Of a stretch of 64,000 bases of DNA, positions 43,446 to 52,166 are shown piece by piece. Under the pieces are notes generated by a model that was not told the DNA's origin, ran no database searches, and saw only the letters and a list, made by a program, of their open reading frames with translations. The DNA is from Zoogloeaceae bacterium (GTDB lineage Bacteria > Pseudomonadota > Gammaproteobacteria > Burkholderiales > Rhodocyclaceae), in assembly GCA_024235655.1 (NCBI GenBank), contig JACKLY010000001.1, positions 372,001 to 436,000 of the forward strand, written 5' to 3'. A program made the position numbers and the translations under genes. Every line of letters begins with the position of its first letter. Position 1 is the first letter of the stretch.

Positions 43446-44618
43446 ATGGAAATCCCGAGCCTCGATTTTGCCCTGGGCGAAGACATCGCCATGCTGCGCG
43501 AGACGGTGCGCCGTTTTGCCGCCGAAGAGATCGCGCCGCGCGCTGAAAGCGTGGACCGCGATAACCTGTTCCCGGCTGACCTGTGGAAGAAATTCGGCGA
43601 TCTTGGCCTGCTCGGGATGACCGCGCCGGAGGAGTACGGCGGCTCGAACATGGGCTACCTCGCCCACATCATCGCCATGGAAGAGATCTCGCGTGCCTCG
43701 GCCTCGGTCGGCCTGTCCTACGGCGCGCATTCCAACCTGTGCGTGAACCAGATCCGCCGCGCCGGCAATGAAGCGCAGCGCGCGAAGTACCTGCCCAAGC
43801 TGATCTCCGGCGAGCACGTCGGCGCGCTGGCCATGTCCGAGCCGAATGCCGGTTCCGACGTGGTCAGCATGACGCTGAAGGCCGAGAAGAAAGGTGACCG
43901 TTACGTACTCAACGGCAGCAAGATGTGGATCACCAACGGCGGCGATGCCGACACCCTGGTGGTCTATGCCAAGACCGACGTGAACGCCGGGGCGAAAGGC
44001 ATGACTGCCTTCATCGTCGAAAAGGGATTTGCCGGCTTCAGCCACGGCTCGCACCTCGACAAACTCGGCATGCGCGGCTCGAATACCTATCCGCTATTCT
44101 TCGACGACTGCGAAGTACCGGAAGAGAACGTGCTCGGCGGTGTCGGCAACGGCACCAAGGTGCTGATGTCCGGCCTCGATTACGAACGTGCCGTACTCTC
44201 CGGCGGCCCGCTCGGCATCATGGCCGCGTGCATGGATGTCGTCGTTCCCTATTTGCACGACCGCAAGCAGTTCGGTCAGGCCATTGGTGAGTTCCAGTTG
44301 ATGCAGGGCAAGGTTGCCGACATGTATTCAACCTGGCAGGCGACCCGTGCCTACGTCTATGCCGTCGGCCAGGCCTGTGACCGCACCGATCATGCGCGCA
44401 CGCTGCGCAAGGATGCCGCCGGTGCCATCCTTTACTCGGCCGAGAAGGCCACCTGGATGGCCGGCGAGGCGATCCAGACGCTCGGTGGCGTCGGCTACAC
44501 CAACGAATACCCCACCGGCCGCCTGTGGCGTGATGCCAAACTCTACGAGATCGGCGCCGGCACCAGCGAAATTCGCCGCATGCTGATCGGGCGGGAGCTT
44601 TTTTCTGAAACGATGTAA
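43446..44618 (+). CDS. liuA: Isovaleryl-CoA dehydrogenase
   Basis: FAD-dependent oxidation of isovaleryl-CoA to 3-methylcrotonyl-CoA, the first committed step after leucine transamination and oxidative decarboxylation. The 390-residue length is typical. The isovaleryl-CoA-specific signature LDYERAVLSGGPLGIM carries the catalytic glutamate in helix G, in place of the more common C-terminal glutamate. FAD-contact segments are MSEPNAGSD and WITNGGDA. AAGGAGTGAG precedes ATG 43446, while a GTG nine bases earlier is too close to that site. Confidence 0.94.
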   Translation: MEIPSLDFALGEDIAMLRETVRRFAAEEIAPRAESVDRDNLFPADLWKKFGDLGLLGMTAPEEYGGSNMGYLAHIIAMEEISRASASVGLSYGAHSNLCVNQIRRAGNEAQRAKYLPKLISGEHVGALAMSEPNAGSDVVSMTLKAEKKGDRYVLNGSKMWITNGGDADTLVVYAKTDVNAGAKGMTAFIVEKGFAGFSHGSHLDKLGMRGSNTYPLFFDDCEVPEENVLGGVGNGTKVLMSGLDYERAVLSGGPLGIMAACMDVVVPYLHDRKQFGQAIGEFQLMQGKVADMYSTWQATRAYVYAVGQACDRTDHARTLRKDAAGAILYSAEKATWMAGEAIQTLGGVGYTNEYPTGRLWRDAKLYEIGAGTSEIRRMLIGRELFSETM

Positions 44619-44699
44619 TCAAAGCGAATGCCCAGAACATCAGGAAAACGTCAGCTGGAAAGCCATTTTTTCCTTGGGCATTGTTTGTGAAAGATTGAT

Positions 44700-45842
44700 A
44701 TGACGCTTGCTTTGCGCATCATCTCCGACGCTGGCGATCCGGCGATCGAAACCGTTCGCCAATTCTTCCGCAATTATGCCGGCTGGCTGGGTGTCGACCT
44801 CTGTTTCCAGGGATTCGACGAGGAAATGGCGGCCTTGCCGGGGTGCTATGCGCCGCCGCGTGGCCGCCTGTGGTGCGCCAATCTTGATGGCAAGCCGGTC
44901 GGCTGTGTCGGCATCCGGCCGTTTTCCGACGGCGTCTGCGAAATGAAGCGGCTCTACGTCGAACCGGCGGCCCGTGGCCACGGTGCCGGGCATGCGCTGG
45001 CACTGGCCGGCATTCGTGCAGCCAAGGAGCTTGGTTACAAGCGCATCATGCTCGATACGCTGCCAGCCATGCGCATGGCGGTGAAGCTTTACCGAGAACT
45101 CGGTTTCAAGGAAGCACCGGCTTACTACAACACACCGATCGAAGGCACCATCTTCCTCTCGCTGGATCTGGAGAACTGGTCGGAGGATGAGGTGCGCAAC
45201 GAGAACCTGTCGCACCTGTTTGACTTCAACCGTGCCTGGGCCAGGCAGATGCAGGAAGTCGATCCCAGCTATTTCGGCAAGTTGTCGCAACTGCAGACGC
45301 CTTCGTATCTGTGGATCGGCTGCTCCGATTCACGGGTGCCGGCCAACCAGATCGTCGGGCTGCTGCCGGGTGAGGTTTTTGTCCATCGCAATGTCGCCAA
45401 TCAGGTGGTGCACACCGATCTCAATTGCCTGTCGGTGATCCAGTTCGCTGTTGAGGCGCTCAAGGTCAAGCACATCATGGTGGTTGGTCACTACGGCTGT
45501 GGCGGGGTGAAAGCCGCCCTGCAAAAGGACCGTGTCGGTCTGGTCGATATCTGGTTGCGCCATGTGCGTGACGTGCATGCCAAGCATGAGAAGGCGGTCG
45601 ATGCGCTGCCCGAAGCGAACCGGCATGACCGGCTGTGCGAACTCAATGTGCTGGAGCAGGCAGCCAATGTCTGCCAGACCTTTGTCGTCCAGGATGCCTG
45701 GGCGCGTGGCCAGCCGCTGACTGTGCATGCCTGGATCTATGGCCTGAAGGATGGCCTGATGGTCGATCTCGGTTTTACCGTCAGCCATCCTGACACCATC
45801 CTGCCTCGCTACACCCAGGCGCTCGAAGCGCTGGGTTCCTGA
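44700..45842 (+). CDS. Fused GNAT acetyltransferase - beta-carbonic anhydrase
   Basis: One 380-residue frame holds two full domains. Residues about 1-158 are a GNAT N-acetyltransferase with the acetyl-CoA loop ARGHGAGHAL at 91-100 and a YRELGFKEAPAYY end. Residues about 165-380 are a beta-carbonic anhydrase with zinc ligands C208, H264 and C267 and the D210-R212 dyad in CSDSR and GHYGCGG. No methionine lies near the domain joint, so it is made as one protein. The carbonic anhydrase produces bicarbonate, the substrate of the biotin carboxylase encoded downstream in the same operon. What the acetyltransferase modifies is unknown. Confidence 0.9.
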   Translation: MTLALRIISDAGDPAIETVRQFFRNYAGWLGVDLCFQGFDEEMAALPGCYAPPRGRLWCANLDGKPVGCVGIRPFSDGVCEMKRLYVEPAARGHGAGHALALAGIRAAKELGYKRIMLDTLPAMRMAVKLYRELGFKEAPAYYNTPIEGTIFLSLDLENWSEDEVRNENLSHLFDFNRAWARQMQEVDPSYFGKLSQLQTPSYLWIGCSDSRVPANQIVGLLPGEVFVHRNVANQVVHTDLNCLSVIQFAVEALKVKHIMVVGHYGCGGVKAALQKDRVGLVDIWLRHVRDVHAKHEKAVDALPEANRHDRLCELNVLEQAANVCQTFVVQDAWARGQPLTVHAWIYGLKDGLMVDLGFTVSHPDTILPRYTQALEALGS

Positions 45843-45864
45843 ATACTGTAAAGGAGACTGTTTC

Positions 45865-47055
45865 ATGAATGATCCGATCGTCATCGTTTCTGCTGCCCGC
45901 ACGCCGATGGGGGCTTTCCAGGGGGCGTTCAGCAGCATGACTGCCGCCAATCTTGGCGCCGTTGCGATCAAGGCTGCGGTCGAGCGTGCCAGGGTCGACG
46001 CCAATCTGATCGATGAGGTGCTGATGGGCTGCGTGCTTCAGGCCGGGCAGGGACAGGCGCCGGCACGGCAGGCGGCCTTGCAGGCCGGGCTACCGCTGTC
46101 GGCTGGTTGTGCCACCATCCACAAGGTCTGTGGTTCGGCGATGAAGGCGACCATGCTCGGCCACGACGGTATCGCTGCCGGCTCCTATGGCGTGGTTGTC
46201 GTCGGTGGCATGGAGTCGATGACCAATGCGCCGTACCTGCTGCCCAAGGCACGTGGCGGTTATCGCCTCGGTCACGGACAAGTGCTCGATCACATGTTCC
46301 TCGACGGGCTGGAGGACGCCTATGACAAGGAAACCCGTGGCCGCTTGATGGGCACTTTTGCCGAGGATTGCGCCGGCAGCTACAGCTTCAGCCGGGAAGC
46401 GCAGGATGAATTCGCCATCCGTTCAACGACGCGCTCGAAAGCAGCCAACAGCGACGGCAGCTTCGACTGGGAAATCGCCCCGGTGACCGTCAGCGGCCGC
46501 AAGGGCGACATATTGGTCGACAAGGATGAAGGCCCGTTTGCTGTCAACGTGGAAAAGATTCCGACCCTGAAACCGGCCTTCCGCAAGGAGGGGACCGTGA
46601 CCCCGGCGAACTCGTCGTCGATTTCCGATGGTGCTGCCGCACTGTTGCTGATGCGTGCGTCGCAAGCCGAGAAGCTGGGGCTTTCTCCGATTGCCCGCAT
46701 CGTCGGCCACCAGAACCACGCCCATGCGCCGGCCCTGTTTCCGACAGCGCCGGTCGGTGCCATGCAGAAGTTGCTGTCAAAAACCGGCTGGACCACCGGT
46801 CAGGTCGATCTGTTCGAGATCAACGAAGCCTTTGCCGTTGTCACCATGGCCGCCATGCACGACCTCAAGCTGCCAGCCGAAAAAGTGAACATTCACGGTG
46901 GTGCCTGTGCGCTGGGGCATCCGATCGGCGCTTCCGGCGCGCGTATCGTCGTTACCCTGCTCGGGGCACTGAAGAAGTACGGCATGAAGCGCGGCGTCGC
47001 GTCGCTGTGCATTGGTGGTGGCGAAGCGACGGCACTGGCTGTGGAAATGCTCTAG
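45865..47055 (+). CDS. Acetyl-CoA acetyltransferase (thiolase)
   Basis: Thiolase of 396 residues, interconverting acetoacetyl-CoA and two acetyl-CoA. The nucleophile cysteine is in HKVCGSAMKA, the catalytic histidine in GGACALGHPIGASG, and the second cysteine in LCIGGGEA. In this operon it can finish the breakdown of acetoacetate derived from leucine once activated. It could also feed PHA synthesis in the reverse direction. The EamA transporter gene begins at the base after its stop codon. Confidence 0.93.
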   Translation: MNDPIVIVSAARTPMGAFQGAFSSMTAANLGAVAIKAAVERARVDANLIDEVLMGCVLQAGQGQAPARQAALQAGLPLSAGCATIHKVCGSAMKATMLGHDGIAAGSYGVVVVGGMESMTNAPYLLPKARGGYRLGHGQVLDHMFLDGLEDAYDKETRGRLMGTFAEDCAGSYSFSREAQDEFAIRSTTRSKAANSDGSFDWEIAPVTVSGRKGDILVDKDEGPFAVNVEKIPTLKPAFRKEGTVTPANSSSISDGAAALLLMRASQAEKLGLSPIARIVGHQNHAHAPALFPTAPVGAMQKLLSKTGWTTGQVDLFEINEAFAVVTMAAMHDLKLPAEKVNIHGGACALGHPIGASGARIVVTLLGALKKYGMKRGVASLCIGGGEATALAVEML

Positions 47056-47964
47056 TTGGCCGCGACACCTGCAACCTACATCAAGCTGATCGGAGCCATG
47101 GCCATGTGGGGTGGAACCTGGATCGCCGGCCGCGTGATTGCGCAGGAATTGCCGGCGCCGCTGGCGGCGGCCGCGATCCGTTTCCTGCTCGCGGCCTTGT
47201 TGCTCGCGGCCTTTGCACTGGCCACCACGGGCGGCCTTCCCAAACCGGCCAGCGGCCGCGAATGGGGCATCGTGACCGGGTTGGCGATGACCGGCATCTT
47301 CCTGTACGCACTGTGCTTTTTTTATGGGCTGCGCTACATCTCCGCCGGTCGGGGCGCGCTGGTGGTCGCGCTGAACCCGGTCGTCGTGGCGCTGGCAGCG
47401 TGGTTTCTTGGCCAGGAGAAAATGACGCCGGTCAAGCTTGCCGGCATTTTCATTGCACTGGCCGGCTGTCTTACCGTCATCGGAAAAGGTGAGCCGATGG
47501 CCTTGTTGCATGGTGCTATCGGCATCGGGGAGTGGCTGATCATTGGCTGTGTTTTTTGCTGGACGGTGTATACCTTCATCGGGCGGCGGGCGACGAAAAC
47601 CTTGACGCCGCTGACGGCCACCCTGTACGCCTGTGCGCTTGGCGGAACAGCATTGACAGTGGCAGCGCTGTTGCAAGGAGGCGTTGACCTGGCAGCCTGG
47701 TCCTGGCGTGTCTGGGCCAGCGTCCTGTTTCTTGCCATCGGTGGCACAGCGCTGGCCTTCACCTGGTTTGCGGATGCGGTCAGGCACATGGGGGCGGCGC
47801 GTGCTTCGGCCTTCATCAATCTGGTGCCGGTATTTGCGGTACTGCAGGCAGCGGTGCTGCTTGATGAAGTGCTCGCGCTGGGGGTGATGGCAGGTGGTCT
47901 GCTGGTCATTGCCGGGGTCTGGCTGACCACGGCCTACTCGGGAAATTTGGAGAGAAACGCATGA
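47056..47964 (+). CDS. EamA/DMT-family transporter
   Basis: An inner-membrane protein of 302 residues with ten predicted helices in two EamA repeats. Typical segments are MAMWGGTWIAGRV, ISAGRGALVVALNPVVVAL and RASAFINLVPVFAVLQAAV. It is probably an exporter of a metabolite or amino acid, with unknown substrate. The start is taken as the TTG directly after the thiolase stop, which gives a normal short N-terminus. An ATG 42 bases later would shorten the first helix. It overlaps the next gene by four bases. Confidence 0.82.
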   Translation: MAATPATYIKLIGAMAMWGGTWIAGRVIAQELPAPLAAAAIRFLLAALLLAAFALATTGGLPKPASGREWGIVTGLAMTGIFLYALCFFYGLRYISAGRGALVVALNPVVVALAAWFLGQEKMTPVKLAGIFIALAGCLTVIGKGEPMALLHGAIGIGEWLIIGCVFCWTVYTFIGRRATKTLTPLTATLYACALGGTALTVAALLQGGVDLAAWSWRVWASVLFLAIGGTALAFTWFADAVRHMGAARASAFINLVPVFAVLQAAVLLDEVLALGVMAGGLLVIAGVWLTTAYSGNLERNA

Positions 47965-49097
47965 TCCTCAATCAGGAACAGGAAATGATCCGCGACGCCA
48001 TGCGCGATTTTGCGCAGGAGCGCCTCGCCCCCTTTGCTGGCGACTGGGATCGCCATCACACCTTCCCGGCCGAGGCGCTGAAGGAACTCGGTGCGCTGGG
48101 CGCCATGGGCGTGGTCGTTCCCGAGGAATGGGACGGCGCCGGCATGGACTACATGAGCCTGGTGCTGATGCTGGAGGAAATCGCTGCCGGCGACGGTGCC
48201 ACCTCGACCATTGTCAGCGTGCAGAACTCACTGGCCTGTGGCATCACCATGAAATACGGCAGCGACGAACAGAAGGAGCAATACCTGAAGCCGCTTGCCC
48301 GCGGTGACATGCTGGGTTGCTTCTGCCTGACCGAGCCGCATACCGGGTCGGACGCCTCGGCCATCACCACGCGTGCGACAAAGGATGGCGATCATTTCGT
48401 GCTCAACGGCGTCAAGCAGTTCATCACCACCGGCAAGCATGCGCAGGTGGCGATCGTCTTTGCGGTCACCGACAAGGCGGCCGGCAAGAAAGGGATTTCC
48501 TGCTTCCTCGTACCGACCGAGACGCCGGGTTATATCGTCGCCCGTATCGAGGAAAAGATGGGGCAGAAAGCCTCCGACACCGCCCAGATCATCTTCGAGA
48601 ACTGCCGTATTCCGGCCTCCTGTCTGCTCGGCAAGGAAGGCGATGGTTACCGGATCGCGTTGTCGAACCTTGAAGCCGGCCGTATCGGCATCGCCGCCCA
48701 GTCGGTCGGCATGGCCCGCTCGGCGCTCGATGCCGCCGTGAAATATGCCAAGGAACGCGTGGCCTTTGGTGTGCCGCTGACCGGGCATCAGGCAGTCAGT
48801 TTCCGCATTGCCGACATGGCGACGCAGGTCGACGCCGCTCGCCTCATGGTGTGGCGTGCCGCCATGCTCAAGGATGCCGGCCAACCCTGTCTGAAGGAAG
48901 CGTCGATGGCCAAGATGTTTGCCTCCGAGATTGCCGAGAAGGTCTGCTCGGATGCCATCCAGATCCACGGCGGCTACGGCTACACCAGCGACTTCCCGGT
49001 TGAACGCATCTACCGCGATGTGCGTGTCTCGCAGATTTACGAAGGCGCCAACGATATTCAGCGGCTGGTTATCGGTCGCGCCATTACGGGAGAATGA
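47961..49097 (+). CDS. Short/branched-chain acyl-CoA dehydrogenase
   Basis: An FAD-dependent acyl-CoA dehydrogenase of 378 residues with LTEPHTGSDASA, FITTGKHA and the C-terminal IYEGANDIQRLVIGR, which holds the usual catalytic-glutamate position of short-chain enzymes. It differs from the isovaleryl enzyme upstream and may act on butyryl-, isobutyryl- or 2-methylbutyryl-CoA. The ATG overlaps the EamA stop (ATGA), and it is followed by the isomerase gene within the same transcript. Confidence 0.9.
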   Translation: MILNQEQEMIRDAMRDFAQERLAPFAGDWDRHHTFPAEALKELGALGAMGVVVPEEWDGAGMDYMSLVLMLEEIAAGDGATSTIVSVQNSLACGITMKYGSDEQKEQYLKPLARGDMLGCFCLTEPHTGSDASAITTRATKDGDHFVLNGVKQFITTGKHAQVAIVFAVTDKAAGKKGISCFLVPTETPGYIVARIEEKMGQKASDTAQIIFENCRIPASCLLGKEGDGYRIALSNLEAGRIGIAAQSVGMARSALDAAVKYAKERVAFGVPLTGHQAVSFRIADMATQVDAARLMVWRAAMLKDAGQPCLKEASMAKMFASEIAEKVCSDAIQIHGGYGYTSDFPVERIYRDVRVSQIYEGANDIQRLVIGRAITGE

Positions 49098-49099
49098 AG

Positions 49100-49702
49100 A
49101 TGGCCGAAGCACTCGAGTTCTATTTTGATTTTTCCTCGCCCTACGGCTATCTGGCGGCGGAGAAGATTGACGAACTGGCAGCGAAATACGGGCGCAAGGT
49201 GAAGTGGCGGCCAGTGCTGCTTGGCGTGATCTTCAAGGCCACCGGCGCGGCACCGCTGACCGAGGTGCCGATGAAGGGCGAATATTCGAAGATGGACTTC
49301 GTGCGTTCAGCCCGCTTCATGGGCATCCCTTACAACCCGCCATCGCGTTTTCCGCTGCCGACCCAGGTGGCTGCGCGCGCCTACTACTGGTTGCATGAGC
49401 GTGATTGCGGAATGGCCAGGGCGTTTGCCAGAGCAGTCTATCGGGCGTTCTTCGTCGATGACCGGGATATCTCGAATCCGGATGTGGTAATGGACATCGC
49501 TGCTGCTGCCGGAGCCGATCGTGCCGCACTGGCAGCCGGGGTGGAGACACCAGAGATCAAGGACAGGCTGAAGGCCGAAGTGGCAGCTGCCATCGCCAAA
49601 GGGGTGTTCGGTTCGCCTTATATCGTCTGCGACGGTGAGCCTTTCTTCGGTGCTGATCGTTTGCCTCAGCTTGAAGCGCGGCTGGCAGGCAAGGTGTTTT
49701 GA
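49100..49702 (+). CDS. 2-hydroxychromene-2-carboxylate isomerase-like DsbA-family protein
   Basis: A 200-residue thioredoxin-fold protein of the HCCA isomerase/kappa GST family. It has the serine-containing active motif FYFDFSSPYGYLAAE and the cis-proline loop VFGSPYIVCDGEPFFGADRL. It is probably glutathione-dependent, and the substrate here is unknown because no aromatic degradation genes are adjacent. I chose ATG 49100, six bases after GGAGA; an ATG at 49094 overlaps the preceding stop but sits on the ribosome site. Its stop overlaps the next start by one base. Confidence 0.88.
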   Translation: MAEALEFYFDFSSPYGYLAAEKIDELAAKYGRKVKWRPVLLGVIFKATGAAPLTEVPMKGEYSKMDFVRSARFMGIPYNPPSRFPLPTQVAARAYYWLHERDCGMARAFARAVYRAFFVDDRDISNPDVVMDIAAAAGADRAALAAGVETPEIKDRLKAEVAAAIAKGVFGSPYIVCDGEPFFGADRLPQLEARLAGKVF

Positions 49703-50301
49703 TGCACGACTGGCAGCCAAAGCGCCTCTGCGTTTTCTGCGGATCTGCCAGAGGGCGGCGGCCGGAGTATGCCGCAACGGCTGTTGCCATGGGCCAGTTG
49801 CTGGCGGCTCGTGGCATTGGTCTTGTCTATGGCGGGGGCAACATCGGATTGATGGGCTTGGTCGCGGATGCCTGCCTGCAGGCCGGAGGTGAGGTCACCG
49901 GCGTCATTCCCGAGGCGCTGATGAAGAAAGAGGTTGGTCACCTTGACCTGACGCAGCTCGAAGTCGTTGACTCGATGCATACACGCAAGGCGCGCATGGC
50001 TGAGCTATCGGACGGCTTCATCGCCTTGCCCGGCGGTTTCGGTACTTTCGAGGAACTGTGCGAAATGCTGACCTGGGGGCAGCTGGGATTCCATGAAAAG
50101 CCGGTCGGGCTGGTCAATGTGGCCAACTACTTCGGGCCGATGATCGAATTGTGCGATCGCGCCGTCGACGAAGGCTTCATGCGCCCCGAGCATCGCGGCC
50201 TGCTGCAGGACGCGGCAACGCCGGAGGCGGTGCTGGTGGCGATGGCCAGCCATGTGCCGGTGAAGCTGGAAAAGTGGATCAAGGAATTGAAGGAATTGTG
50301 A
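49702..50301 (+). CDS. LOG-family (TIGR00730) nucleotide hydrolase
   Basis: A 199-residue Rossmann-fold protein of the LOG/cytokinin riboside phosphoribohydrolase family. It has LCVFCGSARG, LVYGGGNIGLMG and the catalytic PGGFGTFEEL. Relatives cleave ribose 5-phosphate from nucleoside monophosphates. A link to leucine metabolism is not obvious, and it may just be carried in the operon. A palindromic repeat element follows immediately. Confidence 0.9.
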   Translation: MHDWQPKRLCVFCGSARGRRPEYAATAVAMGQLLAARGIGLVYGGGNIGLMGLVADACLQAGGEVTGVIPEALMKKEVGHLDLTQLEVVDSMHTRKARMAELSDGFIALPGGFGTFEELCEMLTWGQLGFHEKPVGLVNVANYFGPMIELCDRAVDEGFMRPEHRGLLQDAATPEAVLVAMASHVPVKLEKWIKELKEL

Positions 50302-50312
50302 GAACAAGGAAG

Positions 50313-50408
50313 TCCACCGTGGAGGCGCAGAGACACAGAGGTTCCGCAGAGAAAATCGCACAGGCTGTTCTTTGCGTTGACTCTGCACCTCTGCGTCTCC
50401 GCGGTGGA
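50313..50408. repeat. 96-bp palindromic repeat element, copy 1 (28-bp arms)
   Basis: Arms at 50313-50340 and 50381-50408 are inverted repeats. They start TCCACCG and end CGGTGGA and differ at about five of 28 positions, several of them G-U compatible in RNA. The 40-base centre is not symmetric. It fills the gap between the LOG gene and the carboxylase gene. A shorter degenerate copy lies at 52057-52135, so it is a dispersed REP/MITE-like family. It would form a large hairpin in the operon mRNA. Confidence 0.78.
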
Positions 50409-50431
50409 TGTGACGTTTGAAGCGAGGAGAC

Positions 50432-52039
50432 ATGAGTACACTTAAAACCCAACTCAATGCGCGTTCGGCTGATTTTCAGGCCAACGCCCTGGCCATGAAG
50501 GTCGTGGTCGAAGACTTGCACGCCACGGTCGGCAAGATTGCCCTTGGCGGGCCGGAAACGGCGCGGCAAAAGCATCTCGCACGAGGCAAGCTGCTGCCGC
50601 GTGAGCGCGTCGCCGGCCTGCTCGATCCCGGCACCCCCTTCCTCGAAATTTCGCAGCTTGCCGCGTATGGCATGTATGGCGGCGATGTCCCGGCAGCGTC
50701 GGTCATTGCCGGCATCGGCTGCGTCAATGGCATCGAGTGCATGGTGGTTGCCAACGACGCCACCGTGAAGGGCGGTACCTATTACCCGCTGACAGTGAAG
50801 AAGCATCTGCGGGCGCAGGAGATCGCGCTGGAGAACCGGCTGCCGTGCATCTATCTGGTGGATTCCGGCGGCGCCTTCCTGCCAATGCAGGATGAGGTTT
50901 TCCCTGATAAAGAACACTTCGGCCGCATCTTCTTCAATCAGGCCAACCTGTCAGCCAGGGGCATTCCGCAGATCGCGGTGGTCATGGGCTCGTGCACGGC
51001 TGGTGGCGCCTATGTGCCGGCCATGTGTGACGAATCGATCATCGTCAAGGAGCAGGGCACCATCTTCCTCGGCGGTCCGCCGCTGGTCAAGGCAGCAACC
51101 GGTGAAGTGGTCAGTGCCGAAGACCTCGGTGGGGCCGACGTGCATACACGCATCTCCGGCGTCGTCGACCACTTGGCCGAAAACGACCAGCACGCGCTGG
51201 CCATTGCCCGCCGCATTGTGCGCAACCTGAACTGGAAAAAGAGCCCGCCGGCAACGTTGCAGCCGCCGGTCGAGCCACTCTACCCCGCCAATGAACTGTA
51301 CGGCGTCATACCGACCGACACCAAGAAACCCTTCGACGTGCGCGAGATCATTGCCCGCATTGTTGACGGTTCAGATTTCGATGAATTCAAGGCGCGCTAT
51401 GGAACCACGCTGGTGTGCGGTTTCGCCCGCATCTGGGGCTACCCGGTCGGCATTGTCGCCAACAATGGCATCCTGTTCTCGGAGAGTGCATTGAAGGGGG
51501 CACACTTCATCGAACTGTGTGCACAGCGCGGCATCCCGCTCGTTTTCCTGCAGAACATCACCGGCTTCATGGTCGGCCGCAAGTACGAGAACGGCGGCAT
51601 TGCCCGCGACGGCGCCAAGATGGTGACGGCGGTGGCGACGGCAAAGGTGCCGAAGTTTACGGTGATCATCGGCGGCTCGTTCGGGGCCGGCAACTACGGT
51701 ATGTGCGGCCGCGCCTACTCACCGCGCTTCCTGTGGATGTGGCCGAATGCGCGCATCTCGGTGATGGGCGGCGAGCAGGCCGCCGGCGTACTGGCGACGG
51801 TCAAGCGCGATGGCATCGAGGCTTCAGGAAAACAATGGAGTGCCGAGGAAGAGGAAGCCTTCAAGGCACCGATCCGCGAACAGTATGAATCGCAGGGGCA
51901 TCCATACTACGCCAGCGCCCGCCTGTGGGACGACGGTGTGATCGACCCGGCCGACACGCGTCGCGTCCTCGGCCTCGCCCTCTCGGCGTCGATGAATGCA
52001 CCAGCCGAAGAAACGAAGTTCGGCATCTTCCGCATGTGA
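50432..52039 (+). CDS. liuB: Methylcrotonyl-CoA carboxylase, carboxyltransferase (beta) subunit
   Basis: Transfers the carboxyl group from biotin to 3-methylcrotonyl-CoA to give 3-methylglutaconyl-CoA. The 535-residue length is normal. It has the two crotonase-fold carboxyltransferase halves, with GSCTAGGAYVPAM, FLQNITGFMVGRKYENGGIARDGAK (split by region) and GGSFGAGNYGMCGRAYSPRFLW (split by region) characteristic of MCC and not of propionyl-CoA carboxylase. GAGGAGAC precedes ATG 50432. It is flanked on both sides by copies of a palindromic repeat. Confidence 0.95.
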   Translation: MSTLKTQLNARSADFQANALAMKVVVEDLHATVGKIALGGPETARQKHLARGKLLPRERVAGLLDPGTPFLEISQLAAYGMYGGDVPAASVIAGIGCVNGIECMVVANDATVKGGTYYPLTVKKHLRAQEIALENRLPCIYLVDSGGAFLPMQDEVFPDKEHFGRIFFNQANLSARGIPQIAVVMGSCTAGGAYVPAMCDESIIVKEQGTIFLGGPPLVKAATGEVVSAEDLGGADVHTRISGVVDHLAENDQHALAIARRIVRNLNWKKSPPATLQPPVEPLYPANELYGVIPTDTKKPFDVREIIARIVDGSDFDEFKARYGTTLVCGFARIWGYPVGIVANNGILFSESALKGAHFIELCAQRGIPLVFLQNITGFMVGRKYENGGIARDGAKMVTAVATAKVPKFTVIIGGSFGAGNYGMCGRAYSPRFLWMWPNARISVMGGEQAAGVLATVKRDGIEASGKQWSAEEEEAFKAPIREQYESQGHPYYASARLWDDGVIDPADTRRVLGLALSASMNAPAEETKFGIFRM

Positions 52040-52056
52040 TGATGAAAACGAGAACG

Positions 52057-52135
52057 TCCACCGCAGAGGCGCAGAGGTTCAGAGGAAACACAGGAAAAGG
52101 AATGACGCTTTTCTCTGCGGATCTCTGTTTCTCTA
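52057..52135. repeat. Palindromic repeat element, copy 2 (degenerate)
   Basis: The left arm at 52057-52084 matches copy 1 (50313-50340) at about 22 of 28 positions. The right side around 52113-52135 keeps the CTCTGCGG and CTCTGTTTC parts but lacks the terminal GGTGGA. It lies in the gap between liuB and liuC, so the two copies bracket liuB. Confidence 0.65.
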
Positions 52136-52166
52136 AGCCCCTGCCGTAGGTTTTTTGGAGACAACT

